Positions 1 through 10,255 are shown, counted from the first letter of the stretch. The stretch: 64,000 bases of DNA from Kangiella taiwanensis (GCF_020005165.1 NZ_JAHCLT010000001.1:930001-994000), one strand, 5' to 3'. Program-made: numbers and translations. Notes: a model not told the origin generated them from the letters alone.

Positions 1-2
1 GG

Positions 3-1205
3 ACTGGCGGTATTCAGCAAGCTCCTGAAGGGTATGAGGTTGGTGACCACCATCCTGATCCATTTGCTGAAGACGAGATTCAATTCACGATTACTGCGTC
101 TAACTATAAAGAATATGAAGACTTCTTAACCGTTGGTCAGGTAGCTTTGTTTAAAACCTACCCTGAAAACTTCAAGATGCACGTCTATCCAAGTCGCCGC
201 TCAGCTTCATTCCCACAAGGGGTTTATGATGCTATTAAAGCGAATGCTCCTCGAGCAGAGTTGGTAGAGGGCGGTAACGGTATTAAAGGCGCTTCAATTG
301 GTGTGCCTTTCCCTTTCCCTGAAAACGGTCTACAACTTATCTGGAATTCGATTACTCGCTATCGTGGCGTATCAGTAGAGCGTGAAGTAGGTCAGGCAGC
401 ACCACTGCCAGACGGTGACTTTGTCTTAGTTAAACTGAAAGACGAGCTTCACCACATTTATAATGAACCTGATATGACTCCTGAGAAGTTGGCTGAAGGG
501 AACGTTCTGTTTTTATTCCGTCAGATCGTAGAAGCTCCAGCTCGTCTTGCGGGTACGGCACTTTTAGTCCATGAAACGATGGACCAAGTAGCAGAGCCTC
601 GTAAAGCTTGGACTTATAACCCAGGTCAACGTCGTGTACGTCGAGCTCCAAATGTCGCTTATGATGCGCCAGGTACTGCCTCTGATGGCCTGAGAACAAC
701 TGATGATTTTGATATGTTCAATGGTGCGCCAGATCGTTACAACTGGACAATCAAAGGTAAAAAAGAAGTTTATATTCCTTATAACAACTATAAACTTCAC
801 TCGGATGAGTTAGAGTATGAAGAAATCGTCAAGCCGGGCGTTATCAACTCAGACCTTGTTCGCTACGAGAAACATCGTGTGTGGGTGCTTGAAGCTAACT
901 TAAAATCTGAGACCCGTCATCAGTACAAGAAACGTGTCTTCTACATTGATGAAGATAGCTATCAGATTGTAGCTGAAGAAATGTATGACGAGCGCGGTGA
1001 ACTATGGCGTGTAGCACAAGCATATCCAATTAACTATTATGATGTGCCTACACTGTGGTCTACATTAGAAACTTATTATGATCTTCCTTCTGGCCGCTAC
1101 CTTGTTATTGGCTTAGATAACCAAGAAGACATGTATAATTTCAATGCTGACTTCAGAGGGTCACACTTTACTCCATCGGCACTGCGTAGAATTGGTCGTC
1201 GATAA
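3..1205 (+). CDS. DUF1329 family outer-membrane-associated protein, 5' end missing
   Basis: The frame is open from the left edge, so the true start lies outside the window; 400 codons are visible and a TTG at 147 is only an internal codon. The protein is rich in Trp, Tyr and Arg, with stretches such as PFPFPENG and YIPYNNYKL, and ends with a SHFTPSALRRIG-type tail, which I recognise as the DUF1329 (LolA/LolB-like fold) family. Such proteins are usually about 450 aa with a signal peptide, so roughly 50 N-terminal residues are missing. DUF1329 genes commonly sit next to DUF1302, YCF48 and RND genes, as here (YCF48 and RND follow). The family's function is not settled; transfer or handling of hydrophobic molecules at the outer membrane is an inference from context. 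Confidence 0.85.
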   Translation, partial: TGGIQQAPEGYEVGDHHPDPFAEDEIQFTITASNYKEYEDFLTVGQVALFKTYPENFKMHVYPSRRSASFPQGVYDAIKANAPRAELVEGGNGIKGASIGVPFPFPENGLQLIWNSITRYRGVSVEREVGQAAPLPDGDFVLVKLKDELHHIYNEPDMTPEKLAEGNVLFLFRQIVEAPARLAGTALLVHETMDQVAEPRKAWTYNPGQRRVRRAPNVAYDAPGTASDGLRTTDDFDMFNGAPDRYNWTIKGKKEVYIPYNNYKLHSDELEYEEIVKPGVINSDLVRYEKHRVWVLEANLKSETRHQYKKRVFYIDEDSYQIVAEEMYDERGELWRVAQAYPINYYDVPTLWSTLETYYDLPSGRYLVIGLDNQEDMYNFNADFRGSHFTPSALRRIGRR

Positions 1206-1214
1206 CTACAATAT

Positions 1215-1243
1215 AAGCGGTCGGGTTCACCGGCCGCTTTGCT
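1215..1243 (+). terminator. Hairpin between the DUF1329 and YCF48 genes
   Basis: Arms 1215-1224 and 1230-1239 pair over 10 bp (one G-T wobble) around a 5-nt loop. The tail is only weakly T-rich (CTTTGCTATT), so this may be a leaky terminator or an mRNA-stabilising hairpin within an operon rather than a full stop. Confidence 0.5.
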
Positions 1244-1269
1244 ATTAACACCAAGAAAATATCAAAACA

Positions 1270-2286
1270 ATGAAAAGTTTCCTACAAGTTCTATTTAGTA
1301 GCTTGGCTCTAGTAGCATCTTTTTTGACTCAAGCAGAGCCAGCCGTAATCGCACCAAAAGCTAAAGATTCCCTGTTGTTAGACATTGTCAAAGTGACAGA
1401 CGAACGGTTTGTCACGGTCGGACAGAGAGGCCACATTCTGGTGTCGGACGATAAAGGCATGACGTGGAGACAGGTAGCTGTTCCTGTTGATGTTAATTTA
1501 ACTGCGGTGGATTTTCTAAACGATAGTCATGGTGTGGCTGTCGGATTTGATCAGACGGTCTTATTGACCGAAGATGCTGGTGAGACTTGGTCTATCAGCC
1601 ATCAAGAGATTTCTAACTTTCAGCCTGCACTGTTCAGTGTCTTATATACTTCTGAAAATTCCATCACGGCAGTAGGGTCCTATGGCTTGTATCTAGAAAC
1701 CAAAAATGGTGGTGAGAGCTGGGGCAGTCGTGAAGTGAGTACTTTGAGCGATGTCTATGATGGTTTTAGCCACTTTTATGACATTGAGCAGCTTGATGCC
1801 GAGACATGGTACATGGCGGGTGAAAAGTATATTGCTGAGTCTAACGAAGATGGTGATGAATTCAGTAAAGGCATGATTGCTGTTACAAAAGATGGTGGTG
1901 AAACTTGGGAAAAACTGAACTCACCTTATGAAGGGTCTTTTTTTGGTATAAAGGTAAAGAATAGCGATATTTACGTCTATGGGCTAAGAGGTAACCTATT
2001 CCACTCAACGGATGATGGGGCATCGTGGCAATCGATTAAACTGGGCAGTGAATCAGGCTTCCACGATATGCTCATAGCCGAGGACAATACTTTGGTACTG
2101 GTCGGCACCGGCGGCGTTATGGTTACTAAGAAAGGAAGCGATTTAACTCTCAATAAACGAACCGATCTAAAAGGACGCGCTGCGTTAGTTCATGTAAATA
2201 ATAGTCATTACATCATTGTTGGCGAAGGTGGTGTAGAAACCTACTCGCAGTCAAAAGACAAGCAATCAGTAGATAAAGGTCAATAA
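1270..2286 (+). CDS. Secreted YCF48/BNR-repeat beta-propeller protein
   Basis: 338 aa with a clear Sec signal peptide (MKSFLQVLF...FLTQA, cleavage near residue 23). At least five Asp-box-like repeats are visible, each with the GxTW/GxSW signature (GMTW, GETW, GESW, GETW, GASW), as in the photosystem II assembly factor YCF48/Hcf136 family, a beta-propeller. In non-photosynthetic bacteria these proteins are periplasmic and often encoded beside an RND exporter and DUF1329. The next gene starts 1 nt after the stop, so the two are co-transcribed and probably translationally coupled. No convincing Shine-Dalgarno precedes the ATG, but the signal peptide fixes this start. A periplasmic partner of the exporter is the likely role, by inference. 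Confidence 0.8.
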   Translation: MKSFLQVLFSSLALVASFLTQAEPAVIAPKAKDSLLLDIVKVTDERFVTVGQRGHILVSDDKGMTWRQVAVPVDVNLTAVDFLNDSHGVAVGFDQTVLLTEDAGETWSISHQEISNFQPALFSVLYTSENSITAVGSYGLYLETKNGGESWGSREVSTLSDVYDGFSHFYDIEQLDAETWYMAGEKYIAESNEDGDEFSKGMIAVTKDGGETWEKLNSPYEGSFFGIKVKNSDIYVYGLRGNLFHSTDDGASWQSIKLGSESGFHDMLIAEDNTLVLVGTGGVMVTKKGSDLTLNKRTDLKGRAALVHVNNSHYIIVGEGGVETYSQSKDKQSVDKGQ

Positions 2287-2287
2287 G

Positions 2288-4909
2288 ATGGCAAAAAATA
2301 CACTAGAACCTTTAGTAAAATCCTTATTTTTCTCTAAACGTGGTTTATGGGTGGGGTTATTCGCCATTATCACGGCAGTGATGGCTTATTTTGTCTCACA
2401 ACTGAGAATTGATGCGAGTTTTGAAAAAAATATTCCCCTGAAGCATGAGTACATGGAAACGTACCTACAGTATCAGGAAGAGTTTGGTGGCGCTAACCGA
2501 GTATTTGTAGCGCTAGAGGCAATAGAAGGCGAGATCTTTACCGAAAACTTTTTTGAGGCTTTACGTCAAGCGGATGACCGCGTTGAGGGCATTGAAGGGG
2601 TTAATCAATCTCAGGTTCAGTCACTTTTTTCGCCATCGGTGCGTTACATTGAGGCAAGCGAGCAGGGACTAGAGGGTGGGCCAGTCATACCACCTGAATT
2701 TGAGCAAGTTAATAAAGATAAAGCCTTCGCAAAAGTTCGAGAAAACATTTTAAAAGCAGGTATACGTGGTCGTCTCGTCTCGAATGATTTCACTTCAGCG
2801 ATGATTTCAGCGCAATTATTCTCTGAGTATAACGATCCTAATGCTCAACTTAAGCTCGATGAAAATGGTCAGGCTGCGTCGCAAATGGTGCAGACAGACT
2901 ATGTAAAGGTTGCGCACCAGCTTGAAAAGCTGCGTACTGATATCGAAGCCGAATACCCAAACATTGAAGTTCATATCATCGGCTTTGCTAAGATGATTGG
3001 TGATGTGAGCGATGGCGCGGGTAATGTTATTTTCTTCTTCTTGATCGCGTTCTTGATTACCGCCTTATTGGTTTATTGGTATTCTCGCTCGATAAAGCTC
3101 ACCATTTTACCGCTACTGACTTCCAGCGTTGCGGTGGTATGGCAGTTAGGTATTTTGACTGCTATGGGCTACGGCATCGATCCAATGTCGATCTTGATCC
3201 CGTTTCTAATCTTCGCCATTGGTGTCAGCCATGGTGTGCAGATGATCAATGGCGTTCAGCACAATGTTGGCAAGGGATTAAAAGTTTTTGATGCGTCAAT
3301 CATGGCGTGTGCAGGTCTTATTGTACCGGGTGGTGTTGCGCTGTTGAGTGATACCATAGGCTTCCTGACTTTGCAGCTGATTGAAATTGATATTATTCGA
3401 GAGTTGGCGGTAACGGCCAGTATTGGTGTGGCGGTATTGATTCTAACCAACCTGATTTTGCTGCCACTGTTAATCTCATACACACACTTCAGCGATAATT
3501 TTGTGCAGAGCGTACAAAAACGTGAAAAGTCTCATGAAGCCATTTGGAATAAATTAGCGGTTTTTGCAAAGCGTCCTATGGCGACGGTGGTTGTGGTTAT
3601 TGGCATCGTGTTAGGTTTATTGGGTTACTGGGGTTCGCAAAACATGAAGGTCGGAGACTTGCATGCTGGTGCGCCGGCGTTGAAGCAAGACTCGCCCTAT
3701 AACATTGATACCAAGTTCGTGACAGACAAGTACTCTATTGGCACGGACGTTATCTCGATTTTGGCTGAGACGCGAGCTGATGGTTGTACTTTCTACAATA
3801 TTATGGAGACCATTGATGACTTTCAGTGGCAGTTAGCGAATGTTGAAGGGGTTCAATCAACATTAAGTTTGCCGCAGATTTCGAAGGTCGTGAACGGATT
3901 GTTAAGTGAAGGTAACCTGAAATGGAAAATGCTTCCGAAAGATGAAGCTGTACTTCCTTACACCATTGCTCGCGTTGAAACGAGCACGGGATTATTAAAC
4001 TCTGGCTGTAGCGTCATGCCAGTGATGGTGTTCTTGAAAGATCACAAAGCAGAAACGATTGAACGGGTGGTAGGCTCTGTAAAATCGTTTAAAGCGGACT
4101 ATTTAGCAAAAGAAAAAGCAAAAGTGCTTAATGCAGTGTCAGCGAGCTTCACCCAGCTTGACGATAGTCAGAAAACTGTGATCACAAGTCATTTAGACAG
4201 TTTAATGACCGATTATTCTGAATTATCTTATAGTGAAGACTCTGATCGTCCGTCACTCGAAGACTACGTGACGGAGCAGTTAGCAAAGAGTTCTGACATT
4301 AGTGCTGAGCAGGTGACAGAGATTGAGGCGACGCTGAAAGAGCAATTACCCCCAAGTGGTTTCAAACCTGTTAAGTTCCGACTAGCGACAGGGGCTGTGG
4401 GCGTTATGGCTGCGACTAACGAAGCTGTCGAAGCCGCTCAGGTGCCGATGATGATATGGGTCTACTTAGCAGTAACCTTGTTGTGCTTAATAAGCTTCCG
4501 CTCGGTCCGTGGCACCATTTGTGTTGTATTGCCATTGGTGGTGGTATCACTCTTGGCTCAAACGTTAATGACATGGCTTGAAATTGGCCTGACCGTAGCA
4601 ACGTTACCGGTGATTGCATTAGGTGTTGGTATCGGTGTTGATTACGGTATTTACATCTTCTCAAGGATGGTTGGCTTTATCCGTGCGGGACGCTCGGTAT
4701 CAGATGCTTACTTTGAAACTCTAAAGCTGACGGGTAATGCGGTACTATTTACCGGCTTAACCCTTGCGATTGGTGTGAGTACCTGGATTTTCTCAGCGCT
4801 TCAATATCAAGCCGACATGGGAATTATGCTGACGTTCATGTTCCTAGTGAACATGTTGGGTGCAATTTTCTTATTACCCGCATTAGCTGCATTACTCTAT
4901 CGTCGCTAA
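2288..4909 (+). CDS. RND superfamily (MMPL-type) exporter
   Basis: 873 aa. The architecture is the duplicated RND/MMPL/SSD fold: TM1 near residues 16-36, a periplasmic domain to about 240, a helix bundle about 245-400, TM7 near 432-450, a second large periplasmic domain to about 715, and a final bundle 720-870. GVGIGVDYGIY in the C-terminal bundle and the equivalent region in the first bundle fit the proton-relay helices. At 873 aa it is shorter than HAE efflux pumps (about 1030) and matches the hydrophobe/lipid-exporter branch. It is coupled to the YCF48 gene (1-nt gap; AAGG about 8 nt before the ATG lies inside that gene). The substrate cannot be told from sequence; a hydrophobic or lipid cargo is inferred from family and neighbours. 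Confidence 0.88.
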   Translation: MAKNTLEPLVKSLFFSKRGLWVGLFAIITAVMAYFVSQLRIDASFEKNIPLKHEYMETYLQYQEEFGGANRVFVALEAIEGEIFTENFFEALRQADDRVEGIEGVNQSQVQSLFSPSVRYIEASEQGLEGGPVIPPEFEQVNKDKAFAKVRENILKAGIRGRLVSNDFTSAMISAQLFSEYNDPNAQLKLDENGQAASQMVQTDYVKVAHQLEKLRTDIEAEYPNIEVHIIGFAKMIGDVSDGAGNVIFFFLIAFLITALLVYWYSRSIKLTILPLLTSSVAVVWQLGILTAMGYGIDPMSILIPFLIFAIGVSHGVQMINGVQHNVGKGLKVFDASIMACAGLIVPGGVALLSDTIGFLTLQLIEIDIIRELAVTASIGVAVLILTNLILLPLLISYTHFSDNFVQSVQKREKSHEAIWNKLAVFAKRPMATVVVVIGIVLGLLGYWGSQNMKVGDLHAGAPALKQDSPYNIDTKFVTDKYSIGTDVISILAETRADGCTFYNIMETIDDFQWQLANVEGVQSTLSLPQISKVVNGLLSEGNLKWKMLPKDEAVLPYTIARVETSTGLLNSGCSVMPVMVFLKDHKAETIERVVGSVKSFKADYLAKEKAKVLNAVSASFTQLDDSQKTVITSHLDSLMTDYSELSYSEDSDRPSLEDYVTEQLAKSSDISAEQVTEIEATLKEQLPPSGFKPVKFRLATGAVGVMAATNEAVEAAQVPMMIWVYLAVTLLCLISFRSVRGTICVVLPLVVVSLLAQTLMTWLEIGLTVATLPVIALGVGIGVDYGIYIFSRMVGFIRAGRSVSDAYFETLKLTGNAVLFTGLTLAIGVSTWIFSALQYQADMGIMLTFMFLVNMLGAIFLLPALAALLYRR

Positions 4910-4940
4910 ACAATCGGAACTGGTTGTAGCAGTTGTAAAA

Positions 4941-4980
4941 AATGGCACCTTAATACCAAATTAAGGTGCCATTTCTATTC
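4941..4980 (+). terminator. Terminator after the RND gene
   Basis: A perfect 13-bp inverted repeat, arms 4941-4953 and 4961-4973, with a 7-nt loop, preceded by an A-run and followed by a T-rich TTTCTATTCT. It lies between the RND stop and gdhB. Confidence 0.75.
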
Positions 4981-5049
4981 TAAATGTCCTAGAATTAGGT
5001 AACGTTGCAGTAACGTGATTTAACCCACATTTTATTCTTGGACAGGACA

Positions 5050-8000
5050 ATGGCCAGTGTAAGTGATAGTTCCAAATTGTTGGAAAACGTCCAGCAAATC
5101 TGCGATAAAAAATTTTCAAAACGTCAAGCCGAGCTTGTAAAACAATTCTCCGAACTTATTTACTCCAGCGTCTCTGAATATGAATTCAGTGAACGTAGTG
5201 CTGAAGAGTATTTTAACTCCATCAGCAGCCTATGGAGTTTCATACAAGATTTTGATGGTTCTTCAAAAGTACGAGTCTATAACCCAGACCTGAAAAACGA
5301 TGGCTGGGAGTCTCGCTATACTATTATTGAAGTCAACCACAAGGATATGCCGTTTTTGGTTGATTCCATTCGAATGGAGCTCAACCGTCATGGCATCGAT
5401 GTCCTACTCCATATTCATGTGCCGATGTACATCAAACGTACGAAGAACGGCAAAGTCTCAAAAGTCGACGTTTCTTACGATAAAGGCACCAAAGAAGGTG
5501 AAAATATCGAAACCCCGATGTACTTAGAAGTTGATCGAATGATTGACCCTAAGTTCATGAAGTCATTGGAAGAAGATTTAGTTCGGATTTTACGTGATGT
5601 ACGCTCTGCAGTGACTGACTGGAAGCCGATGCGTGAGAAAATGAACAGCATTGTGTCAGAGCTTGAATCTGCTCCACCGCCAATGCGCCAGGACCGAATC
5701 CAGGAAGCTGTGGACTTTTTACGTTGGGTAAAAGAGAACCACTTTGTCTTTATGGGTGCTAGAACGTATGACCTTAAAGGTGAGGGCGACGATCTTCATT
5801 TGAAATCGGTAAAAGGTTCTGGACTTGGTATTCTTGCTGATGAGCGAAAATATTCAGAGTATCACTTATCTCGTTCCCCAAAAGGCGCTCAGAAATTAGC
5901 CTTGTCAACGGACCATATTCTAGTGCTGACTAAAACCAGTACATTATCCACGGTACATCGTTCAAGCCATGTTGATTATATTGGTGTTAAGCGATTTAAC
6001 GATAAGGGTGAGGTAATTGGTGAGCACCGCTTCTTTGGTTTGTTCACTTCTGCGGCCTACAACATGGACCCGCAGTTAATCCCTGTATTGCGTAAGAAAA
6101 TAAATAACGTTTTAACAGAGTCAAAATTAAAGCCGGGTGGGCATGACTATAAAGCGTTAAAGAATATTTTGGAAACCTATCCACGAGATGAGTTGTTCCA
6201 AATTCCGACGCTAAAACTCCTTGATGTTGTGATGGGTATTTTACACATTCAGGAACGCCGTCAGGTACGTGCTTTCGTTCGCCGTGACCCCTTTGGTCGT
6301 TATTTCTCTGTACTGACATTTGTACCAAGAGATACTTACAACACTCGTATTCGTTTGAAAATGACGGAAATTTTGTCTGATACCTTCGACAGTAAAGGCG
6401 AAATTGAGTTTACGACTTATTTCTCTGAATCAAATCTGGTTCGTACTCACTTCCGTGTGCCAGTCGAGAATACGGAAACGATTGAGTATGATATAGATAG
6501 TTTAGAGTCTAAGCTTGCAAAATCTGCGTTAAGTTGGGAAGAAGTCTTATCTGACGAAATCAATAAGCAATACGAAGGTGAGCAGGCGGCAGTACTGCTG
6601 AAAAAGTATCGCCAAGCATTCCCGCCAAGCTTCCAGAATCAGCAGAGTGTTGATTCGGCCATGATCGATATCAAGAATATCGAAAACTTAAGCGATGACT
6701 GGCCACTTGGCATGTTCTTATATCGCTCGGGTGATGATGAGTCACTACGCTTTAAGTTGTACCACAAAGATACGCCGCTTGCCCTATCAGCAGTCATGCC
6801 AATGCTTGAGAACATGGGCCTGACGGTGATTGATGAAACGCCGTATGAAGTATCGTCTGAATTTTTAGGTGATTACCGGATTTTAGACTTTGATGTTCGC
6901 TATGAAGAATCTGAAATCGACGTAGAAACGATTCGTGACAAGTTCCACAAGGCCTTTGGTAAAGCTTGGTACAAGCAAGCTGAAAACGATGGTTTTAACC
7001 GTTTGATTATGGCGGCTGGGCTTGACTGGCGACAAGTCGCAGTACTCCGAGCTTACGCTAAGTACATGTGGCAAATCAATTTCACTTTCAGCCAGGTTTA
7101 TATTGAGCAGACTTTATCTCAATACCCAGCAATTGCGACGGGGTTGGTTGAGTTATTTGAGCTAAAATTTAATCCTCATGAAGAGTTCAGCCAGCGTAAG
7201 TATGCCTTGAAGAAGAGCCAGTTGTTGAAAGATGTGCAAGACGTCGAAAGCCTTGACCAAGATAAAATCATCAACAAATACATCGAGCTTATCGAAGCAA
7301 CATTACGTACAAACTTCTTCCAAGCTGATGAGAGTGGTAAAGATAAACCTTACATTTCATTCAAGCTGAATCCTAGCATCATTACTGAAATGCCAAAGCC
7401 GGTATTGATGTATGAGATTTTCGTATATTCACCTAGAGTAGAAGGTGTTCACCTTCGTGGTGGCAAGGTCGCACGTGGTGGTTTACGTTGGTCTGATCGC
7501 CGTGAAGACTTTAGAACTGAGATTTTAGGCTTGGTGAAAGCTCAGCAAGTGAAAAACTCTGTGATTGTTCCGGTCGGCGCAAAAGGTGGCTTTGTTTGTA
7601 AACAACTTCCATCAACTGGCGGTCGCGAAGCCTTCTTTGCTGAAGGCGTTGAGTGTTACAAAACGTTTATTCGAGCTCTACTCGATATTACTGATAACTA
7701 CGTCAATGACAAGCTTGTTCACCCACGCGATGTGGTAGTTCACGATGAGCCTGACGCTTATCTTGTGGTTGCAGCTGATAAAGGTACTGCAACTTTCTCA
7801 GATATTGCGAATAGTATCTCTGAAGAATACGGGCACTGGTTGGGCGACGCGTTCGCATCAGGTGGCAGCAACGGTTATGACCATAAAGCCATGGGTATTA
7901 CCGCTAAAGGTGCTTGGGAGTCAGTAAAGCAGCATTTCCGTGAAATGGGTGTTGACTGTCAGAACGAAGACTTCACAGTGGTTGGCTGTGGTGATATGTC

Positions 8001-9888
8001 GGGTGATGTGTTTGGTAATGGTATGTTGCTATCGAAGCATATTCGATTGCAAGTGGCCTTTAACCATATGCATATTTTCGTTGACCCAAATCCAGATGCA
8101 GCAGAAAGTTATAAAGAGCGTGAACGACTGTTCAATCTGCCGCGCTCTGGATGGAGCGATTACAACGCCAAGCTGATTTCGAAAGGCGGTGGCGTTTTTG
8201 AGCGTAGTGCCAAAAAGATTGAGCTGACGCCAGAAATTCAAGAAATGCTTGGCGTGAAAGCTAAGACCTTGGCACCTAACGAGTTTATTAACGCGGCTCT
8301 GAAAATGAAGGCCGATCTGTTCTGGAACGGTGGTATTGGAACTTATGTTAAGTCATCCAAAGAAACGCACCAGCAGGTAGGTGACCGAGCGAATGATAAT
8401 CTGCGTGTAGACGGTAAAGATATGCAAGTTAAGGTCATTGGCGAAGGGGGTAACTTAGGTTGCACTCAGCTGGGACGTATTGAATACATGCAGCATGGTG
8501 GCCGAGCGAACGCAGACTTTATTGACAACGCAGGCGGGGTAAACTGCTCTGACAACGAAGTTAACATCAAAATTCTATTGAATGGTGTTGTTGCGGATGA
8601 TGGTTTAACGGTTAAGCGTCGTAATAACTTACTGGCGCGAATGACTGATGAAGTGTCCGAGATCGTAATCAAGGACAATTATCGTCAGACTCAATCGATC
8701 AGTATTACTGAGTCGAGAGCGCCGTCTATGGTTAAAGAGCACATGCGCTTTATCCATGGCCTGGAGAAAACTGTCGGGCTAGATAGAAGCTTAGAGTTTT
8801 TACCAACGGATGAAGAGCTGTTAGAGCGTGAAGCGAATGGTCGTGGTTTGACCCGTGCCGAGCTAGCGGTGTTGTTGGCTTATGGCAAAATTGAGTTGAA
8901 AGACTCGTTATGTATTCCTGAAGTGACCGAAAATAGTTATTTTGAAAGCTATTTACTGGAGTATTTCCCGAAACCATTGCGCAAAAATTATGTTGATAAC
9001 ATGCTTAAGCATCCGCTTAAGGATGAAATTATCGCCATGTGCCTAGCGAATGAAATGGTTAACTTGATGGGGACTAACTTTGCTTTCAGGGTGATCGACG
9101 AAGTCGGCGCCAACATTGGCGAAGTCGCTCAGTGCTACGTCATGGCAAAGGAAACCTTTAATTTGACGGGCTTGTGTGAAAGCATTGAAGCGCTGGATAA
9201 TAAGGTTCCTGCAGAAGTTCAAACCAAAATGATGTTCCAGGCTCGCCGTATCGTACGCCGTGCGACACGTTGGTTTGTGCGTAATCGTCGTAAAGACCAA
9301 AGTATCGACGAGGTTATTAGCTTCTTTAAGAAAGGTGTCTCCGAGCTTCAGAAGAACGTTCATAAAACACTTGAAGCGAAAGAGGCGCAAGGTATCGAGA
9401 AGGACATCAAAGAGTTGGTCGCGCAAGGCGTTCCAGAGAAGCTGGCGAGACAAGTGGGCTATCTCAGCACCATGTTCTCTGCGATGGACATTATTGAGCT
9501 AGCGACTCAGTATGATCTGCCTATCCTCACAGTTGCCGAGGTTTACTATAAATTAGGAGCCGAAATCGAGCTGCACTGGTTCTTGAATCAGATTATTGCA
9601 CAACCGGTATCTAATCATTGGCAAGCATTTGCTCGTGCGGCATTCCGCGAGGAGTTGGACTATCAGCAGCGGAACTTGATTGAGGCTGCGCTACCTTTAA
9701 CGGCTAAGTATAAGTCACCAGAAACACGCATTAAGCACTTCTTGGCTGATCATGATGACTTACTATCCCGTTGGAGCGAAATGGTGAGTGACTTTAAGCA
9801 AAGCAATACCCATGAGTTCGCCAAATTCTCAGTAGCATTGAGAGAATTGCAGATTCTGGTACAGCGAAGCCATCGTTTGATCAAATAA
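5050..9888 (+). CDS. gdhB: NAD-specific glutamate dehydrogenase, 180-kDa class
   Basis: 1612 aa from the ATG at 5050, chosen over an in-frame TTG at 5038 because AGGA (5044-5047) sits at proper distance before it. The enzyme oxidatively deaminates L-glutamate to 2-oxoglutarate and ammonia with NAD+, in the cytoplasm. The length is that of the large L-GDH class (about 1600 aa) with long regulatory N- and C-terminal parts. The central catalytic region contains ARGGLRWSDRREDFRTE (near residue 807), the lysine-containing VPVGAKGGF (near 844), and a GDMSGDVFGNG segment (near 980) typical of the family. The gene is monocistronic: hairpin terminators lie on both sides. It serves glutamate and amino-acid catabolism. 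Confidence 0.96.
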   Translation: MASVSDSSKLLENVQQICDKKFSKRQAELVKQFSELIYSSVSEYEFSERSAEEYFNSISSLWSFIQDFDGSSKVRVYNPDLKNDGWESRYTIIEVNHKDMPFLVDSIRMELNRHGIDVLLHIHVPMYIKRTKNGKVSKVDVSYDKGTKEGENIETPMYLEVDRMIDPKFMKSLEEDLVRILRDVRSAVTDWKPMREKMNSIVSELESAPPPMRQDRIQEAVDFLRWVKENHFVFMGARTYDLKGEGDDLHLKSVKGSGLGILADERKYSEYHLSRSPKGAQKLALSTDHILVLTKTSTLSTVHRSSHVDYIGVKRFNDKGEVIGEHRFFGLFTSAAYNMDPQLIPVLRKKINNVLTESKLKPGGHDYKALKNILETYPRDELFQIPTLKLLDVVMGILHIQERRQVRAFVRRDPFGRYFSVLTFVPRDTYNTRIRLKMTEILSDTFDSKGEIEFTTYFSESNLVRTHFRVPVENTETIEYDIDSLESKLAKSALSWEEVLSDEINKQYEGEQAAVLLKKYRQAFPPSFQNQQSVDSAMIDIKNIENLSDDWPLGMFLYRSGDDESLRFKLYHKDTPLALSAVMPMLENMGLTVIDETPYEVSSEFLGDYRILDFDVRYEESEIDVETIRDKFHKAFGKAWYKQAENDGFNRLIMAAGLDWRQVAVLRAYAKYMWQINFTFSQVYIEQTLSQYPAIATGLVELFELKFNPHEEFSQRKYALKKSQLLKDVQDVESLDQDKIINKYIELIEATLRTNFFQADESGKDKPYISFKLNPSIITEMPKPVLMYEIFVYSPRVEGVHLRGGKVARGGLRWSDRREDFRTEILGLVKAQQVKNSVIVPVGAKGGFVCKQLPSTGGREAFFAEGVECYKTFIRALLDITDNYVNDKLVHPRDVVVHDEPDAYLVVAADKGTATFSDIANSISEEYGHWLGDAFASGGSNGYDHKAMGITAKGAWESVKQHFREMGVDCQNEDFTVVGCGDMSGDVFGNGMLLSKHIRLQVAFNHMHIFVDPNPDAAESYKERERLFNLPRSGWSDYNAKLISKGGGVFERSAKKIELTPEIQEMLGVKAKTLAPNEFINAALKMKADLFWNGGIGTYVKSSKETHQQVGDRANDNLRVDGKDMQVKVIGEGGNLGCTQLGRIEYMQHGGRANADFIDNAGGVNCSDNEVNIKILLNGVVADDGLTVKRRNNLLARMTDEVSEIVIKDNYRQTQSISITESRAPSMVKEHMRFIHGLEKTVGLDRSLEFLPTDEELLEREANGRGLTRAELAVLLAYGKIELKDSLCIPEVTENSYFESYLLEYFPKPLRKNYVDNMLKHPLKDEIIAMCLANEMVNLMGTNFAFRVIDEVGANIGEVAQCYVMAKETFNLTGLCESIEALDNKVPAEVQTKMMFQARRIVRRATRWFVRNRRKDQSIDEVISFFKKGVSELQKNVHKTLEAKEAQGIEKDIKELVAQGVPEKLARQVGYLSTMFSAMDIIELATQYDLPILTVAEVYYKLGAEIELHWFLNQIIAQPVSNHWQAFARAAFREELDYQQRNLIEAALPLTAKYKSPETRIKHFLADHDDLLSRWSEMVSDFKQSNTHEFAKFSVALRELQILVQRSHRLIK

Positions 9889-9918
9889 GTCACATCAAAC
9901 ATTCTATAAACCCTTCCT

Positions 9919-9945
9919 AAAGCCCGAGAAATCGGGCTTTTTCGT
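9919..9945 (+). terminator. gdhB terminator
   Basis: Arms 9919-9927 and 9932-9940 pair over 9 bp around a GAAA tetraloop, followed by TTC; a textbook intrinsic terminator 30 nt after the gdhB stop. Confidence 0.9.
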
Positions 9946-10087
9946 GTTATATCGCGAAACGGGCAATGGAAAGTCATAATTGCCATAATTCGCCATAATT
10001 GATTCATTGAAACTTCAGAATCCTTTGTTCTACTAGACTCAACAAAACGATTAATACAGCAATATTTAGAGAAACTAGGAGTTAATC

Positions 10088-10255
10088 ATGTGTGTCTTGG
10101 TAGTGCCAGATGAGATGAAACAGTCTAAGGAATATACGGAAGTTTTTGAAGCCTATTGGAAAGAGCAACAAAAAGACAGCTCTGAGCTAGTGGCAGCAGA
10201 ACGTGTGCAGGACCGATCGTTCTTGAGTATGGTCAAAAAAAGCACCAGACAGTAA
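10088..10255 (+). CDS. Small hypothetical protein, 55 aa
   Basis: An ATG at 10088 preceded by AGGAG at about 7 nt starts a 55-codon frame beginning MCVLVVPDEMKQSKEY and ending KKSTRQ. I do not recognise it. It is highly charged, lacks a membrane segment or signal peptide, and after a hydrophobic MCVLVVP start looks helical (EYTEVFEAYWKEQQKD). It lies alone between the gdhB terminator and a hairpin whose left arm overlaps the last codons. The good ribosome site and the terminator placement argue that it is a real gene; no function is proposed. Confidence 0.55.
   Translation: MCVLVVPDEMKQSKEYTEVFEAYWKEQQKDSSELVAAERVQDRSFLSMVKKSTRQ

Noticed and set aside
9043-9453. A 136-codon minus-strand frame inside gdhB
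   Set aside because: Antisense shadow of a strongly supported coding region.
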